The notes: a model not told the origin generated them from the letters alone. A DNA stretch of 64,000 nt from Nocardioides pini (GCF_026712185.1 NZ_JAPPUX010000004.1:124001-188000); one strand, 5' to 3'. Positions 8,820-17,939 are shown, counted from the stretch's first letter. Made by a program: numbers and translations.

Positions 8820-8971
8820 CAGTGCCAGTTCCTCTCCTCGGGCAGCCGGACGACGAGCACACGACGATCGGTCATCGTGCGCGCGTCGGCCAGCGCGGCG
8901 TCGTACGAGTCGTGCCGGTGCTGGATCCATCGGCCGTCCGGACCCCGCCGGCTCCCCTCGTCGTCGGGCAC
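8819..8971 (-). CDS. Small 50-residue protein between thrS and the MalY-like gene
   Basis: A short frame starting at GTG 8971, 13 bases after the thrS stop, and ending in TGA that overlaps the ATG of the downstream aminotransferase as TGATG. The product is hydrophilic and includes RWIQHRHDSYDAALADA and DRRVLVVRLPEERNWH. It has no motif I recognise. The tight fit between two same-strand genes and the stop-start overlap argue for a real, translationally coupled gene. Confidence 0.52.
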   Translation of the reverse strand: MPDDEGSRRGPDGRWIQHRHDSYDAALADARTMTDRRVLVVRLPEERNWH

Positions 8972-8984
8972 GGGTGCGTCCGCG

Positions 8985-10976
8985 TCAGACCTGCTCGCGC
9001 GAGGCCACCGCCGCGGCCACCCGCTCGATGGCCTCGGCCAGCGGCACGCCGTTGTCCTGGCGGCCGTCGCGGTAGCGGAACGACACGGCGCCCGCCTCCA
9101 CGTCGTTGTCACCGGCGATCATCATGAAGGGCACCTTGGCGAGCTGGGCGTTGCGGATCTTCTTCTGCATCCGGTCGTCGGAGTCGTCGACCTCGACCCG
9201 CAGCCCCTGCGCCTTCATCTGCCTCGCGATGTCGAACAGGTAGTCGTTGTGCCGCTCGGCGATCGGGATGCCCTGGACCTGGACGGGCGCGAGCCAGGGC
9301 GGGAACGCGCCGGCGTAGTGCTCGACGAGCACGCCGGTGAACCGCTCGATGGAGCCGAACTTGGCGGAGTGGATCATCACCGGCTGCTGGCGGGTGCCGT
9401 CGGCGGCGACGTACTCCAGGTTGAAGCGGTCGACGGCCGGCTGGTTGAAGTCGTACTGGATGGTCGACATCTGCCAGGTGCGGCCGATGGCGTCCTTGGC
9501 CTGGACGGAGATCTTCGGGCCGTAGAACGCGGCGCCGCCCGGGTCGGGCACGAGGTCGACGCCGAACTTGCGCGCGGCGGTCTCGAGCACCGAGGTCGCG
9601 GTCTCCCACTGGTCGTCGGAGCCGATGAACTTGTCGGGCTTGGAGTCGTCGCGGGTCGACAGCTCGAAGTAGTAGTCGTCGAGGCCGAAGTCGCGCAGCA
9701 GGCCGGTGACGAAGGTGAGCAGGTGCTCGACCTCGGCCGGCGCCTGCTCCGGGGTGACGTAGGAGTGCGAGTCGTCCTGGGTCATCGCGCGCACGCGGGT
9801 GAGTCCGTGCACGACGCCGGACTTCTCGTAGCGGTAGACCGACCCGAACTCGAACAGCCGCAGCGGCAGCTCGCGGTAGGAGCGCTGCCTCGAGCGGTAG
9901 ATGAGGTTGTGCATCGGGCAGTTCATCGCCTTGAGGCGGTACTCGGCGTGCTCCATCTCCATCGGCGGGAACATGGTGTCCGCGTAGTAGGGCAGGTGCC
10001 CGGAGGTGTGGAACAGCCCGTCCTTGCTGATGTGGGGGGTGCCGACGTAGTCGAAGCCCTCCTCGAGGTGCCGGCGGCGGACGTAGTCCTCCATCTCGCG
10101 CTTGATCACGCCACCCTTGGGGTGGAAGACCGCCATCCCCGACCCGATCTCGTCGGGGAAGGAGAACAGGTCGAGCTCCCGGCCGAGCTTGCGGTGGTCG
10201 CGTCGCTCGGCCTCCTCGATGCGGTGGAGGTGCTCCTCGAGCGCCTCCTTGGTCTCCCACGCGGTGCCGTAGATGCGCTGCAGCTGCTTGTTCTTCTCGT
10301 CGCCGCGCCAGTACGCCGCCGCGCTCCGCATGAGCTTGAAGGCGGGGATCCGCTTGGTGGTCGGCAGGTGCGGGCCCCGGCAGAGGTCGGACCACTTGGC
10401 CTCGCCGTTGCGGCCGATGTTGTCGTAGATGGTCAGCTCGCCGGCCCCGACCTCGACGGAGGCGCCCTCGGTGTCGGAGGCACCGGCGCCGCCCTTGAGC
10501 CCGATCAGCTCGATCTTGTAGGGCTCGTCCTTGAGCTCGGTCAGCGCGTCGGCATCGGTGGTGACCCGCCGCTCGAAGCGCTGGTTCTCCTTGATGATCT
10601 TGCGCATCGCGGACTCGATCTTGACCAGGTCGTCGGGCACGAACGGGGTCTCGACGTCGAAGTCGTAGTAGAAGCCGTTCTCGACCGGCGGGCCGATGCC
10701 GAGCTTCGCCTCGGGCCAGATCTGCTGCACCGCCTGCGCCATCACGTGGGCGGTCGAGTGGCGCAGGATGTCGCGGCCGTCGGGGCTGTCGATCGCCACC
10801 CCTTCGACCTCGTCGCCGTCGGCGAGCTCGTAGGAGAGGTCCTTCAGCTCGCCGCCGACGCGCGCGGCGACCACGTCGGCGTCGTCGCGGAACAGCTCCC
10901 AGGCCTTGGTGCCCGTCGTGACCGCGGTCTCCGCACGCTGATCGGCGTGGATGCGGACGACCTGGATGTCGGACAC
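8985..10976 (-). CDS. thrS: Threonyl-tRNA synthetase
   Basis: A 663-residue class II aminoacyl-tRNA synthetase that charges tRNA-Thr. Domains in order: N-terminal TGS domain (about 1-65), the editing SAD domain with [12 protein letters not shown] near residue 80, the catalytic core with [20 protein letters not shown] and [20 protein letters not shown] (motif 2) and the zinc-binding residues, motif 3 at [18 protein letters not shown], and the anticodon-binding domain from about residue 560. The start is GTG 10976. It is expected to be essential. No T-box or other leader is evident in the roughly 100 bases upstream. Confidence 0.98.
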   Translation of the reverse strand: MSDIQVVRIHADQRAETAVTTGTKAWELFRDDADVVAARVGGELKDLSYELADGDEVEGVAIDSPDGRDILRHSTAHVMAQAVQQIWPEAKLGIGPPVENGFYYDFDVETPFVPDDLVKIESAMRKIIKENQRFERRVTTDADALTELKDEPYKIELIGLKGGAGASDTEGASVEVGAGELTIYDNIGRNGEAKWSDLCRGPHLPTTKRIPAFKLMRSAAAYWRGDEKNKQLQRIYGTAWETKEALEEHLHRIEEAERRDHRKLGRELDLFSFPDEIGSGMAVFHPKGGVIKREMEDYVRRRHLEEGFDYVGTPHISKDGLFHTSGHLPYYADTMFPPMEMEHAEYRLKAMNCPMHNLIYRSRQRSYRELPLRLFEFGSVYRYEKSGVVHGLTRVRAMTQDDSHSYVTPEQAPAEVEHLLTFVTGLLRDFGLDDYYFELSTRDDSKPDKFIGSDDQWETATSVLETAARKFGVDLVPDPGGAAFYGPKISVQAKDAIGRTWQMSTIQYDFNQPAVDRFNLEYVAADGTRQQPVMIHSAKFGSIERFTGVLVEHYAGAFPPWLAPVQVQGIPIAERHNDYLFDIARQMKAQGLRVEVDDSDDRMQKKIRNAQLAKVPFMMIAGDNDVEAGAVSFRYRDGRQDNGVPLAEAIERVAAAVASREQV

Positions 10977-11078
10977 GAGGGCTCCTTCAGGAGGGTGAGG
11001 GGTGGGACGGATGTCCCCGGCGATGCTATCGGCCGCGCACGCCGCGGCTCACCCCGGTTTGTCCGCCCCGCCGCGGGA

Positions 11079-12029
11079 TCAGCCCTGCACGCGCCGGCGG
11101 GCCAGCTCGACGACGTTGGCGCCGATCGCGAGCAGGGCGTTGCCGTGGCCGCCCCGGAGGCCGTTGAGCTCGCCACGCGGGCGCAGCACGTTGCCCGGGC
11201 TGGGGCTCACCTCCGCCGTCTGGTCCTGCGCGGCGACGGCGAACAGCGGACCGACCAGGCGGTCGTAGGCCCACGGCAGGGCGGTGAAGCCGAACCGGAT
11301 CACGTCGTTGGCGAGACCGACCTGACCGCCGCTGCGCCGCCCGTCGGCCACGTCGAGCGCGCGCCGGGCGATGCGCTCGGGGCTGGTGACCGGGAACGGC
11401 GGGCGCCCCGCTGCGTCGCCGTACGTCGCCGCCTGCCGGTAGATGGGCGTGTCGACGCCGCCGGGGGCGACGTACCCGATCCGGACGCCGGGGCGGTCGC
11501 GGTTGTCGACCCGGAGCTGTCGCACCAGGGCGCGGACGCCCCACTTGCTGACGACGTACGCCGCCATGTCGGGGACCACGATGTGCCCGATGACCGAGCC
11601 GACGACCACCAGGCTGCCCGACCCCTGGGTCCGCAGGACCGGCAGCACGTGGCGCGCCAGGTTGACGGTGCCGAGCAGGTTCGTGGCCACCACCTGGTCG
11701 AACACCTCGGCCGGCACGTCCTCCACGCGGCCGTAGGCGACCACGCCCGCGCTGCCGACCACCGTGTCGATCCAGCCGTGGCGCTCGACGGTCGTGGCGA
11801 CGGCGGCCGCGACCTCGTCGTCCTTGCTCACGTCGGCCGTCAGGGCCGTCGTCGAGGCGGCCCCGAGGGCGTCGCAGTCGCGGGCCACCCGGTCGAGGGC
11901 GTCGCGGCCGCGGGCGAGCAGGACGAGGTGGTCGCCGCGTCGTGCGACGCGGTGGGCGGCGGCCTCGCCGATGCCGCTGGAGGCACCGGTGACGAGGACC
12001 ACGCGCGGCGGTCGGTCGTGGGTCGGCAT
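11079..12029 (-). CDS. Short-chain dehydrogenase/reductase
   Basis: A 316-residue SDR. The nucleotide-binding motif is VVLVTGASSGIGEAAAH (about residues 10-26), the adenine-region acid is DVSKDDE, and the catalytic pair is present as AYVVSKWG (Tyr-x3-Lys), with serine in VVVGSVIGHI. The protein is about 60 residues longer than the classical form; the C-terminal part (PWAYDRLVGPLFAVAAQD onwards) resembles SDRs annotated as membrane-associated or of unknown substrate. Cofactor preference is uncertain although GDHLVLLARGRD hints at NADP(H). It follows a HAD hydrolase on the same strand with a 27-base gap. Confidence 0.88.
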   Translation of the reverse strand: MPTHDRPPRVVLVTGASSGIGEAAAHRVARRGDHLVLLARGRDALDRVARDCDALGAASTTALTADVSKDDEVAAAVATTVERHGWIDTVVGSAGVVAYGRVEDVPAEVFDQVVATNLLGTVNLARHVLPVLRTQGSGSLVVVGSVIGHIVVPDMAAYVVSKWGVRALVRQLRVDNRDRPGVRIGYVAPGGVDTPIYRQAATYGDAAGRPPFPVTSPERIARRALDVADGRRSGGQVGLANDVIRFGFTALPWAYDRLVGPLFAVAAQDQTAEVSPSPGNVLRPRGELNGLRGGHGNALLAIGANVVELARRRVQG

Positions 12030-12056
12030 GCCCGCCGGTACCCCGTCCGGGCCGGA

Positions 12057-12671
12057 TCAGACGCGAGCCGCCGCCGCGATGAGGTGCTCCATCTCGGTGA
12101 TCGAGGTCGCGGTGTCGCGGTGCAGGACGGCGTGCCACCCCAGCGCCCGCGCGGCCTCGACGTTGGCCTCGACGTCGTCGAGGAACAGGACCTCCCCGGC
12201 CGCCACGCCGAGCCGGCGGGTGACGAGCTCGTACGCCGCCGGGTCGGGCTTGGCGAGCCCCACCTCGTGGCTGTAGACGATGTCGTCGGTCACCTCCTCG
12301 AAGCCGTGGCACCGCTCCCGCTCCCGGGCACCGGGGCCGGAGTTGGAGAGGATCGCGGTGAGCCGCGCCGGCCGCTGGGCGGCGAACCAGTCGAACAGCT
12401 CGCGGTCCAGCGTGCCGACGTACCACCGCCAGAAGTCGTCCAGCAGCGCGTCGACCTGCCGGTCGTCCAGCGACAGCGCGCGCTGCCACTCCGCACGCAC
12501 GTCGGCCTCGGTCACCTCGCCCACCACGGCGTCGCCCGGCAGGCCGGCGAGGCCGCCGGCGATCGTGCCCGGCGCGAGTCCGAGCCGGCGCTCGGCGGGT
12601 GCGGGGAAGACGTCGTCGTCGATGACCTCGAGGACTCCCCCGATGTCGAGGACCACCGCCCGGATCGCCAT
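12057..12671 (-). CDS. HAD-superfamily hydrolase
   Basis: A 204-residue haloacid-dehalogenase-type protein. Motif I is AVVLDIGGVLEVID with the nucleophilic Asp; motif II is ILSNSG; the Lys is in VGLAKPDPAAYELV; and motif IV is VLFLDDVEANVEAARALGW. The first motif has Gly-Gly where phosphatases often have a second Asp, as in many uncharacterised members called phosphoglycolate-phosphatase-like or epoxide-hydrolase N-like. The likely reaction is phosphate ester hydrolysis of an unknown small molecule. Confidence 0.87.
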   Translation of the reverse strand: MAIRAVVLDIGGVLEVIDDDVFPAPAERRLGLAPGTIAGGLAGLPGDAVVGEVTEADVRAEWQRALSLDDRQVDALLDDFWRWYVGTLDRELFDWFAAQRPARLTAILSNSGPGARERERCHGFEEVTDDIVYSHEVGLAKPDPAAYELVTRRLGVAAGEVLFLDDVEANVEAARALGWHAVLHRDTATSITEMEHLIAAAARV

Positions 12672-12748
12672 GCGCCCACCCTAGGGACCGGCGAGCCTGC
12701 CCTCGCCCTGCTCGGGGTGCGGCACGCCGCAGCACCCCGTACGACCCC

Positions 12749-13606
12749 TCATCGGGCGGCGTCGATGTAGGCGACCATCCGGTCGAAGAGCAGCGTCGCC
12801 CGGTAGAGGTCCTCCGAGGCCCCCGGCGGGTCGGGCTGGGGAGGCAGGTCCACGACCTCGCGCCACCCGGGTCGCAGCTCGTCGGCCAGGGCGGCGGCGA
12901 TGCGCGACGCGTCACGCACGACCTGGGGGTCGACCGACCAGACGGCCTCGAACGTCCGCGCCATCGGTCCGGTGTGCCCGCCCGGGCGCTCGACCGCCAC
13001 CAGGCACGCCGGCAGGTCGGCGGCGTCGCACACGACCAGCCACTCGCGGTTGAGCGGCGAGTCCGGCGGGATCGCGACCTCCACCGGGACGCCCCGGCGT
13101 GCCGGGGCGGGGTCGGCGACGTCGACGAAGACGACCGTGCACTGGGCCGTGCGGGCGAGCTCACGCCAGCGGTCGTAGGAGGCACTGAGGAACCGTTGCC
13201 GCTGGAACCCGCCGAACAGGACGGGGTCGGCGGCCCGGGCGGCGCACTCGTCCTCGATGGCGTGGCTCATCGACACGAGCGTGCGCCGCGAGAGCACCTG
13301 CGGCCGGAGGAGGGGGTGCAGGCGTCGGAGGTCGGCGAAGACCGACCCCGACCGGGCCTGGGGCACGTCGGCCCGCTGGACGGCCGCCGCCAGGGACAGT
13401 CCGCCCCGGCGGCGCGCCAGCACCTCGAGCACGGACTCGACGTCGGCCTCGCTGTAGCGGCGGTGACCCCCGGGCTGACGGCGCGGCTCGGGAAACCCGT
13501 AACGCCTTTCCCAGCTGCGCAGCGTGGAAATGGGTACTCCGGTCCTGTGGGCGAGATCCCCGATGGTGAGAGTGGCGTTGCCCAAACCTTGTCCACCCCT
13601 CCGCAT
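12749..13606 (-). CDS. MerR-family regulator with C-terminal DICT-like sensor domain
   Basis: A 285-residue regulator divergent from the carotenoid/phenolic-lipid operon. The N-terminal winged helix is typical MerR: LTIGDLAHRTGVPISTLRSW and GFPEPRRQPGGHRRYSEADV (about residues 13-60). The remaining 200 residues match what I recall as the DICT sensory domain (SMSHAIEDECAARA, VFVDVADPAP, EWLVVCDAADLPACLVAVE), which is often fused to MerR in actinobacteria. There is no cobalamin-binding motif, so it differs from the LitR/CarH light regulators that control carotenoid genes elsewhere. The start could be ATG 13606, or TTG 13585 which has GGAGGGG upstream; ATG 13648 is less likely. It probably controls the divergent promoter and itself. 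Confidence 0.85.
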   Translation of the reverse strand: MRRGGQGLGNATLTIGDLAHRTGVPISTLRSWERRYGFPEPRRQPGGHRRYSEADVESVLEVLARRRGGLSLAAAVQRADVPQARSGSVFADLRRLHPLLRPQVLSRRTLVSMSHAIEDECAARAADPVLFGGFQRQRFLSASYDRWRELARTAQCTVVFVDVADPAPARRGVPVEVAIPPDSPLNREWLVVCDAADLPACLVAVERPGGHTGPMARTFEAVWSVDPQVVRDASRIAAALADELRPGWREVVDLPPQPDPPGASEDLYRATLLFDRMVAYIDAAR

Positions 13607-13644
13607 CGTGCCTAGATTTTGTTGGAAGTGTTGCATAGGTTTGG
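13582..13644. promoter_or_regulatory. Inverted repeat bracketing the crt promoter (probable MerR operator)
   Basis: CCAAACCT (13582-13589) and AGGTTTGG (13637-13644) form a perfect 8-bp inverted repeat with a 47-base interval. One arm abuts the -35 box of the crt operon promoter; the other lies past the expected transcription start and within the merR leader. This layout suits a divergently acting repressor or activator that contacts both sides of the promoter. Binding by the MerR-DICT protein is inference. Confidence 0.55.
13589..13618 (+). promoter_or_regulatory. Predicted sigma-70-type promoter of the crtE-idi operon
   Basis: TTGTCC (13589-13594) and TAGATT (13613-13618) are separated by 18 bases, giving a recognisable -35/-10 pair in an otherwise GC-rich region. 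The local A/T-rich stretch TAGATTTTGTT is unusual for this window. The start of crtE is 60 bases further on. MerR-type promoters often have an overlong spacer; this one is only slightly long. Confidence 0.55.
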
Positions 13645-13678
13645 TCATCAAGGAACGGTCGAGCTGCGGGAGGCACAG

Positions 13679-14722
13679 ATGATCGGCACCGCCACGGACG
13701 AGGCGCTGGCACGGATCCTCGACGAGGGGCGCCGCCGTGCGGCCGCGGTCGACGCCCACCACGCACTGCTGTGGGAGGCGCTCGCCGCCGCCACCGAGGG
13801 CGGCAAGCGGTTCCGTCCCGCGCTGCTGGTCGCCACCCACGACGCCCTCGGCGGGGACTCGCCCGGCGCGGCCGCCGAGGTGGGTGCGGCGGTGGAGCTG
13901 CTGCACACCGCGTTCGTCATCCACGACGACGTCATCGACGACGACCACGTGCGCCGCGGGCGCCCCAACGTCAGCGGCACGTTCCGCGCGCTGGCCGGCG
14001 TCGACGGCGCCACCCCGGACGTCGCCGCCGGCTACGGGCTGACCGCCGCGATCCTGGCCGGCGACCTCGCGCTGAGCGCCGCGATCCGCGCCGTCGCGAC
14101 CTGCGGCGCACCGGCACCGGTCACCGAGCGACTGCTCGACCTGTTCGACGCCGCGCTGCACCGCACCGCCGCCGGCGAGCTCGCCGACGTACGCCACTCC
14201 CTCGACCTCGCCCCCGCCACCCTCGCGCAGAGCCTCGAGATGGAGGCGCAGAAGACCAGCGCCTACTCGTTCACCCTCCCGCTGCAGGCGGGCGCGGTGC
14301 TGGCCGGCGCCGACGCCGCGACGACCGCGCGGCTCGGCGACGTGGGCCGGGCCATGGGCATCGCCTTCCAGCTCGCCGACGACCTGATCGGCGTCTTCGG
14401 CGACCCGGCGCGCTCCGGCAAGAGCGCCACCTGCGACCTGCGCACCCGCAAGCAGACGCCGCTCCTGGTGCACGCGCGCACGACGTCCGCGTGGGCGCAG
14501 CTCCGCGGCTACCTCGGCCGCGACCTCGGCGACGACGAGCTCGACGAGGCCCGCGCCCTGCTCGTGGCCTCCGGGTCGCGGCGCTTCGTCGAGGACCTCG
14601 CCCAGCAGCACCTCGCGCAGGCGCGCACGGCGCTCGACGGCCTCGGCATCCCGGTCGACCTCGTCGACGGCGTCGCCGTCCGACCGGCCGTGCTGGCCGA
14701 CGGCAAGGAGGTCGCGGCATGA
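13679..14722 (+). CDS. crtE: Geranylgeranyl diphosphate synthase
   Basis: A 347-residue trans-prenyl diphosphate synthase. It has GGKRFRPALL (residues 41-50), the first aspartate-rich motif DDVIDDD (83-89) and the second, DDLIGVFGD (234-242). Chain length C20 is inferred from its position as first gene of a crt operon. GGPP would feed phytoene synthase here and also the UbiA prenyltransferase later in the operon. ATG 13679 is chosen because GGGAGG lies 6-11 bases upstream; the frame is open back to 13619 but that part lacks family character. Its stop overlaps the crtB start (ATGA). Confidence 0.92.
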   Translation: MIGTATDEALARILDEGRRRAAAVDAHHALLWEALAAATEGGKRFRPALLVATHDALGGDSPGAAAEVGAAVELLHTAFVIHDDVIDDDHVRRGRPNVSGTFRALAGVDGATPDVAAGYGLTAAILAGDLALSAAIRAVATCGAPAPVTERLLDLFDAALHRTAAGELADVRHSLDLAPATLAQSLEMEAQKTSAYSFTLPLQAGAVLAGADAATTARLGDVGRAMGIAFQLADDLIGVFGDPARSGKSATCDLRTRKQTPLLVHARTTSAWAQLRGYLGRDLGDDELDEARALLVASGSRRFVEDLAQQHLAQARTALDGLGIPVDLVDGVAVRPAVLADGKEVAA

Positions 14723-15603
14723 CGCTCTTCGTGGGCCGCAGCGCGCCCCGCAGCCTCTACGACACGGTGTCCGAGGCCAGCTCCGCGGTGGTGATCCGCG
14801 AGTACTCCAGCTCGTTCGGCCTGGCCTCGCGCCTCCTCGGCGAGCCGGTGCGCACCCAGGTGCGCAACGTGTACGCCCTCGTGCGGGTCGCCGACGAGAT
14901 CGTCGACAACCCCGACCCGACGCTCGACCGGTCCGCGCGCGCCACGATGCTCGACTGGCTCGAGGGCGACGTGGCCCACGCGATGCGCACCGGCTACAGC
15001 GGCAACCTGGTCGTGCACGCCTTCGCCCGCACGGCCATCGCCGTCGGGATCGAGCCCGCGATCGTGACCCCGTTCTTCACCTCGATGCGCACCGACCTCG
15101 ACACGCGGTCGCACACGCAGGAGAGCTTCGAGCGCTACGTCTACGGCTCGGCCGAGGTCGTCGGGCTGATGTGCCTGCGCGCCTTCCTCGCCGCGCCCGA
15201 CGCCCCGCCCGACCCTGACGCGCACTACGAGCGCCTCACGCCGGGCGCACGCAGCCTCGGCGCGGCGTTCCAGAAGCTGAACTTCGTCCGCGACCTGTCC
15301 GACGACCACGACCTCCTGCGCCGCGACTACTTCCCCGGACTGGACGTCGAGACGTTCTGCGAGGCCGACCGCGACCGGATCCTCGACGACGTCGATGCCG
15401 ACCTGCGGGCGGCCGCGGCGGTCGTGCCGGAGCTGCCCCCGAGCAGCCGGCGCGCGGTCCGGGCCGCCCACGCCACCTTCGCCGAGCTGGCCCAGCGGCT
15501 GCGTGCCGCGACGCCCGACGAGATCCGGCACACCCGCGTCCGCGTGCCGACGCCGGTCAAGCTGCGCCTGGCCGCGAGCTCGCTGCGCGGAGGACGTCCG
15601 TGA
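14719..15603 (+). CDS. crtB: Phytoene synthase
   Basis: A 294-residue squalene/phytoene synthase that joins two GGPP molecules to make 15-cis-phytoene. Motifs: YALVRVADEIVDN (about 52-64, first Asp-rich site), EVVGLMCLRAFL, and KLNFVRDLSDDHDLLRRDYFP (second Asp-rich site). The start ATG 14719 overlaps the crtE stop, and the stop overlaps the crtI GTG start, so it is coupled on both sides. The first 10 residues are a slight extension before SLYDTVSEASSAV. Confidence 0.94.
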   Translation: MTLFVGRSAPRSLYDTVSEASSAVVIREYSSSFGLASRLLGEPVRTQVRNVYALVRVADEIVDNPDPTLDRSARATMLDWLEGDVAHAMRTGYSGNLVVHAFARTAIAVGIEPAIVTPFFTSMRTDLDTRSHTQESFERYVYGSAEVVGLMCLRAFLAAPDAPPDPDAHYERLTPGARSLGAAFQKLNFVRDLSDDHDLLRRDYFPGLDVETFCEADRDRILDDVDADLRAAAAVVPELPPSSRRAVRAAHATFAELAQRLRAATPDEIRHTRVRVPTPVKLRLAASSLRGGRP

Positions 15604-17222
15604 CCCTGCGTCTGCCCGAGCGACTCAGCCGGTTCACCCCCACGCCCCGCCGGACCGGCGACGGCACCCCGCGACGCGTGGTCGTCGTCGGCGGCGGCAT
15701 CGCGGGCCTCGCCACCGCGGCACTCCTCGCCTCGCGCGGCCACTCCGTCGACCTCCTGGAGAAGAACGACGACCTCGGCGGTCGCGTCGGCAGCGTCGAG
15801 CGCGACGGCTTCCGCTTCGACACCGGGGCCTCGTGGTACCTGATGCCGGAGGTCTTCGAGCACTTCTTCGAGCTGCTCGGCACCACGGCCGACGCCGAGC
15901 TCGACCTCGAGGTGCTCGACCCGAGCTACCGGGTCTTCTTCGAGGGGCACGCGGAGCCGGTCGACCTGCGTCCCGACCGGGACCACAACCGCGCGCTGTT
16001 CGAGTCCCTCGAGCCGGGGGCCGGCGAGCGCTTCGACGCCTACCTCCGCTCGGCGGAGGACACCTACGACATGGCCCTGCGTCGCTTCCTCTACACGAGC
16101 TTCGACTCCCCGTCGGCCTTCGTGCACCCCGACGTCGTACGCCGGACCCCGGCCCTCGGCCGGCTCCTGACGCGGTCGCTGGAGAGCCACGTCGCCGGCT
16201 CGTTCACCGACAACCGGCTGCGCCAGGTGCTCGGCTACCCCGCCGTCTTCCTGGGCTCCTCCCCCAGCCGGACGCCGAGCATGTACCACCTGATGAGCCG
16301 GCTCGACCTCGGCGACCGCGTGCTCTACCCGCAGGGCGGGTTCACCCAGCTGATCCGGGTCATCGCCGACCTCGCGGAGAAGCACGGCGCGCGTCTGCAC
16401 ACCGGCGCGGCCGTGACCCGCATCCTCACCGCCGAGACGTCCGGCGGACGGCCCGTCGTCACCGGCGTCGAGCACGGCTCCCCGGCCGGTCCGCGCACCG
16501 TCGAGGCCGACGTCGTCGTCGGCGCCGCCGACCTCCACCACCTCGAGACGGCGCTGCTGCCCACCGCGCTCCAGACCCACCCCGAGCCGGCGTGGCGCGA
16601 CCGCTCCCCCGGTCCTGGCGCGGTGCTCGCCATGCTCGGCGTCGAGGGACGGCTGCCGGAGCTGCCGCACCACTCGCTGTTCTTCACCCGCGACTGGGGG
16701 CAGAACTTCGGCGACATCTTCGGCAAGGATGCACGGGTGCCCGATCCCGCCTCGATCTACGTCTGCAAGCCCTCCGAGACCGACCCCTCCGTCGCCCCGG
16801 AGGGGTGCGAGAACCTCTTCGTGCTCGTGCCGGTGCCCGCCGACACGTCCATCGGCAGCGGCGGCGACGACGGCGCCGGGTCCGAGACCGTCGAGCGCAC
16901 GGCCGACGCGGCCATCGACCAGATCGCCTCCTGGGCCGACGTGCCCGACCTGCGCGAGCGGATCCGGGTGCGCCACACGGTCGGCCCGGAGGACTTCGCC
17001 ACCCGCTACCACGCGTGGCGGGGAGGCGCCCTCGGGCTCGAGCACACCCTGCGCCAGAGCGCGTTCCTGCGTCCGGGCAACGTGTCCGCCAAGGTCGACG
17101 GCCTGCTCTACGCCGGTGCGAGCACCGTCCCCGGCGTCGGCCTGCCGATGTGCCTGATCAGTGCCGAGCTCGTGCTCAAGCGGCTCTCGGGCGACCGGTC
17201 CAGCCTGCCGGTGCAGGCATGA
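15600..17222 (+). CDS. crtI: Phytoene desaturase (CrtI type)
   Basis: A 540-residue FAD-dependent desaturase. The dinucleotide site VVVVGGGIAGLATAALL is at about residues 27-43, followed by DLGGRVGSVERDGFRFDTGASWYLMP, the family signature. The C-terminal TVPGVGLPMCLISAELVLKRL is the usual CrtI end. It converts phytoene to lycopene by successive desaturations; the exact number of steps is not visible. The 25-residue N-terminal extension before the FAD motif is longer than usual. The start is GTG 15600, overlapping crtB. The downstream crtYc starts seven bases after the stop. Confidence 0.94.
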   Translation: MTLRLPERLSRFTPTPRRTGDGTPRRVVVVGGGIAGLATAALLASRGHSVDLLEKNDDLGGRVGSVERDGFRFDTGASWYLMPEVFEHFFELLGTTADAELDLEVLDPSYRVFFEGHAEPVDLRPDRDHNRALFESLEPGAGERFDAYLRSAEDTYDMALRRFLYTSFDSPSAFVHPDVVRRTPALGRLLTRSLESHVAGSFTDNRLRQVLGYPAVFLGSSPSRTPSMYHLMSRLDLGDRVLYPQGGFTQLIRVIADLAEKHGARLHTGAAVTRILTAETSGGRPVVTGVEHGSPAGPRTVEADVVVGAADLHHLETALLPTALQTHPEPAWRDRSPGPGAVLAMLGVEGRLPELPHHSLFFTRDWGQNFGDIFGKDARVPDPASIYVCKPSETDPSVAPEGCENLFVLVPVPADTSIGSGGDDGAGSETVERTADAAIDQIASWADVPDLRERIRVRHTVGPEDFATRYHAWRGGALGLEHTLRQSAFLRPGNVSAKVDGLLYAGASTVPGVGLPMCLISAELVLKRLSGDRSSLPVQA

Positions 17223-17229
17223 GCGCCCC

Positions 17230-17595
17230 ATGAGCCCCTCCCACTGGGCCTACGTCGCCATGCTGGCGTTCTGCCTCGCAGGCACGCTGCCGCTGGTGCC
17301 GGCCTTCCGGCTGCGGGTGCTCAAGCAGCCGGGGCGGCTGCTGCTCACCGTTGCGCTTGCCGGGACGCCGTTCCTGCTGTGGGACCTCTGGGCCACGCAC
17401 GTCGGGCACTGGTGGTTCGACGCCGACCAGACCCTCCCGTGGCGCGTCGCCGGGCTTCCGCTGGAGGAGATCGCCTTCTTCGTCGTCATCCCGGTGGTGT
17501 CGGTGCTGACCCTGGAGGGCGTGCGCGCCGCCCGTCGCGGCGTACGACCCTGGTCACCGCGCACCCGGGAGGATGGCGAGGTGACCTCGCCATGA
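17230..17595 (+). CDS. crtYc: Lycopene cyclase subunit CrtYc-like
   Basis: A 121-residue membrane protein with about three hydrophobic segments. It carries WATHVGHWWFDADQTL and GLPLEEIAFFVVIPVVSVLTLE, the hallmark of one half of the heterodimeric lycopene cyclases of actinobacteria and of the fused CrtYcd proteins. Together with the next gene it should cyclise lycopene ends. Beta-cyclisation is the common outcome, but epsilon or C50 variants (CrtYe/Yf, CrtYg/Yh) have the same architecture and cannot be distinguished by eye. The start at ATG 17230 lies within the open frame; the stop overlaps the next ATG (ATGA). Confidence 0.88.
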   Translation: MSPSHWAYVAMLAFCLAGTLPLVPAFRLRVLKQPGRLLLTVALAGTPFLLWDLWATHVGHWWFDADQTLPWRVAGLPLEEIAFFVVIPVVSVLTLEGVRAARRGVRPWSPRTREDGEVTSP

Positions 17596-17939
17596 CCTAC
17601 ACCACCATCGCCGTCCTCTGCGTGCCGCTGGCCGTGGTGCTGGACCGGTGGGTCGCCCGCACCCGCCTCACCTCGACCCGGGACTGGTGGGCCGCCTACG
17701 CGATCATCGTGTTCTTCCAGCTCCTCACCAACGGCTGGCTGACCGGTCGCGAGATCGTGAGCTACTCCGGCGACGCCATCATCGGCAGCGGGCAGGTCAC
17801 GGTCCTGGGCGACGGTCGCCTGTTCTACGCACCCGTGGAGGACCTCGGGTTCGGCTTCGGTCTGGTACTCGGCAGCTGCATCGCCTGGACGTGGCTGGGC
17901 CGTCGGCGCGACGGGTCCGCCGAGCAGGTGCGCGGATGA
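17592..17939 (+). CDS. crtYd: Lycopene cyclase subunit CrtYd-like
   Basis: A 115-residue membrane protein, partner of the preceding subunit. Motifs of the second lycopene cyclase half are present: NGWLTGREIVSYSGDAIIG and FYAPVEDLGFGFGLVLGS. About three transmembrane helices are visible. Its ATG overlaps the crtYc stop and its own stop overlaps the P450 start. The two subunits should work as a complex in the cytoplasmic membrane, where lycopene is dissolved. Confidence 0.88.
   Translation: MTYTTIAVLCVPLAVVLDRWVARTRLTSTRDWWAAYAIIVFFQLLTNGWLTGREIVSYSGDAIIGSGQVTVLGDGRLFYAPVEDLGFGFGLVLGSCIAWTWLGRRRDGSAEQVRG

Noticed and set aside
7170-12770. A very long open frame (about 1,866 codons) on the plus strand
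   Set aside because: It lies antisense to thrS, the MalY-like gene, the SDR and the HAD gene. Its product is a Val/Gly/Arg/Asp/His-rich shadow with no domain, as expected from GC-rich codon use.
13607-13648. ATG 13648 as start of the MerR regulator
   Set aside because: It would place coding sequence over the whole crt promoter and the second operator arm, and adds residues not typical of MerR proteins.
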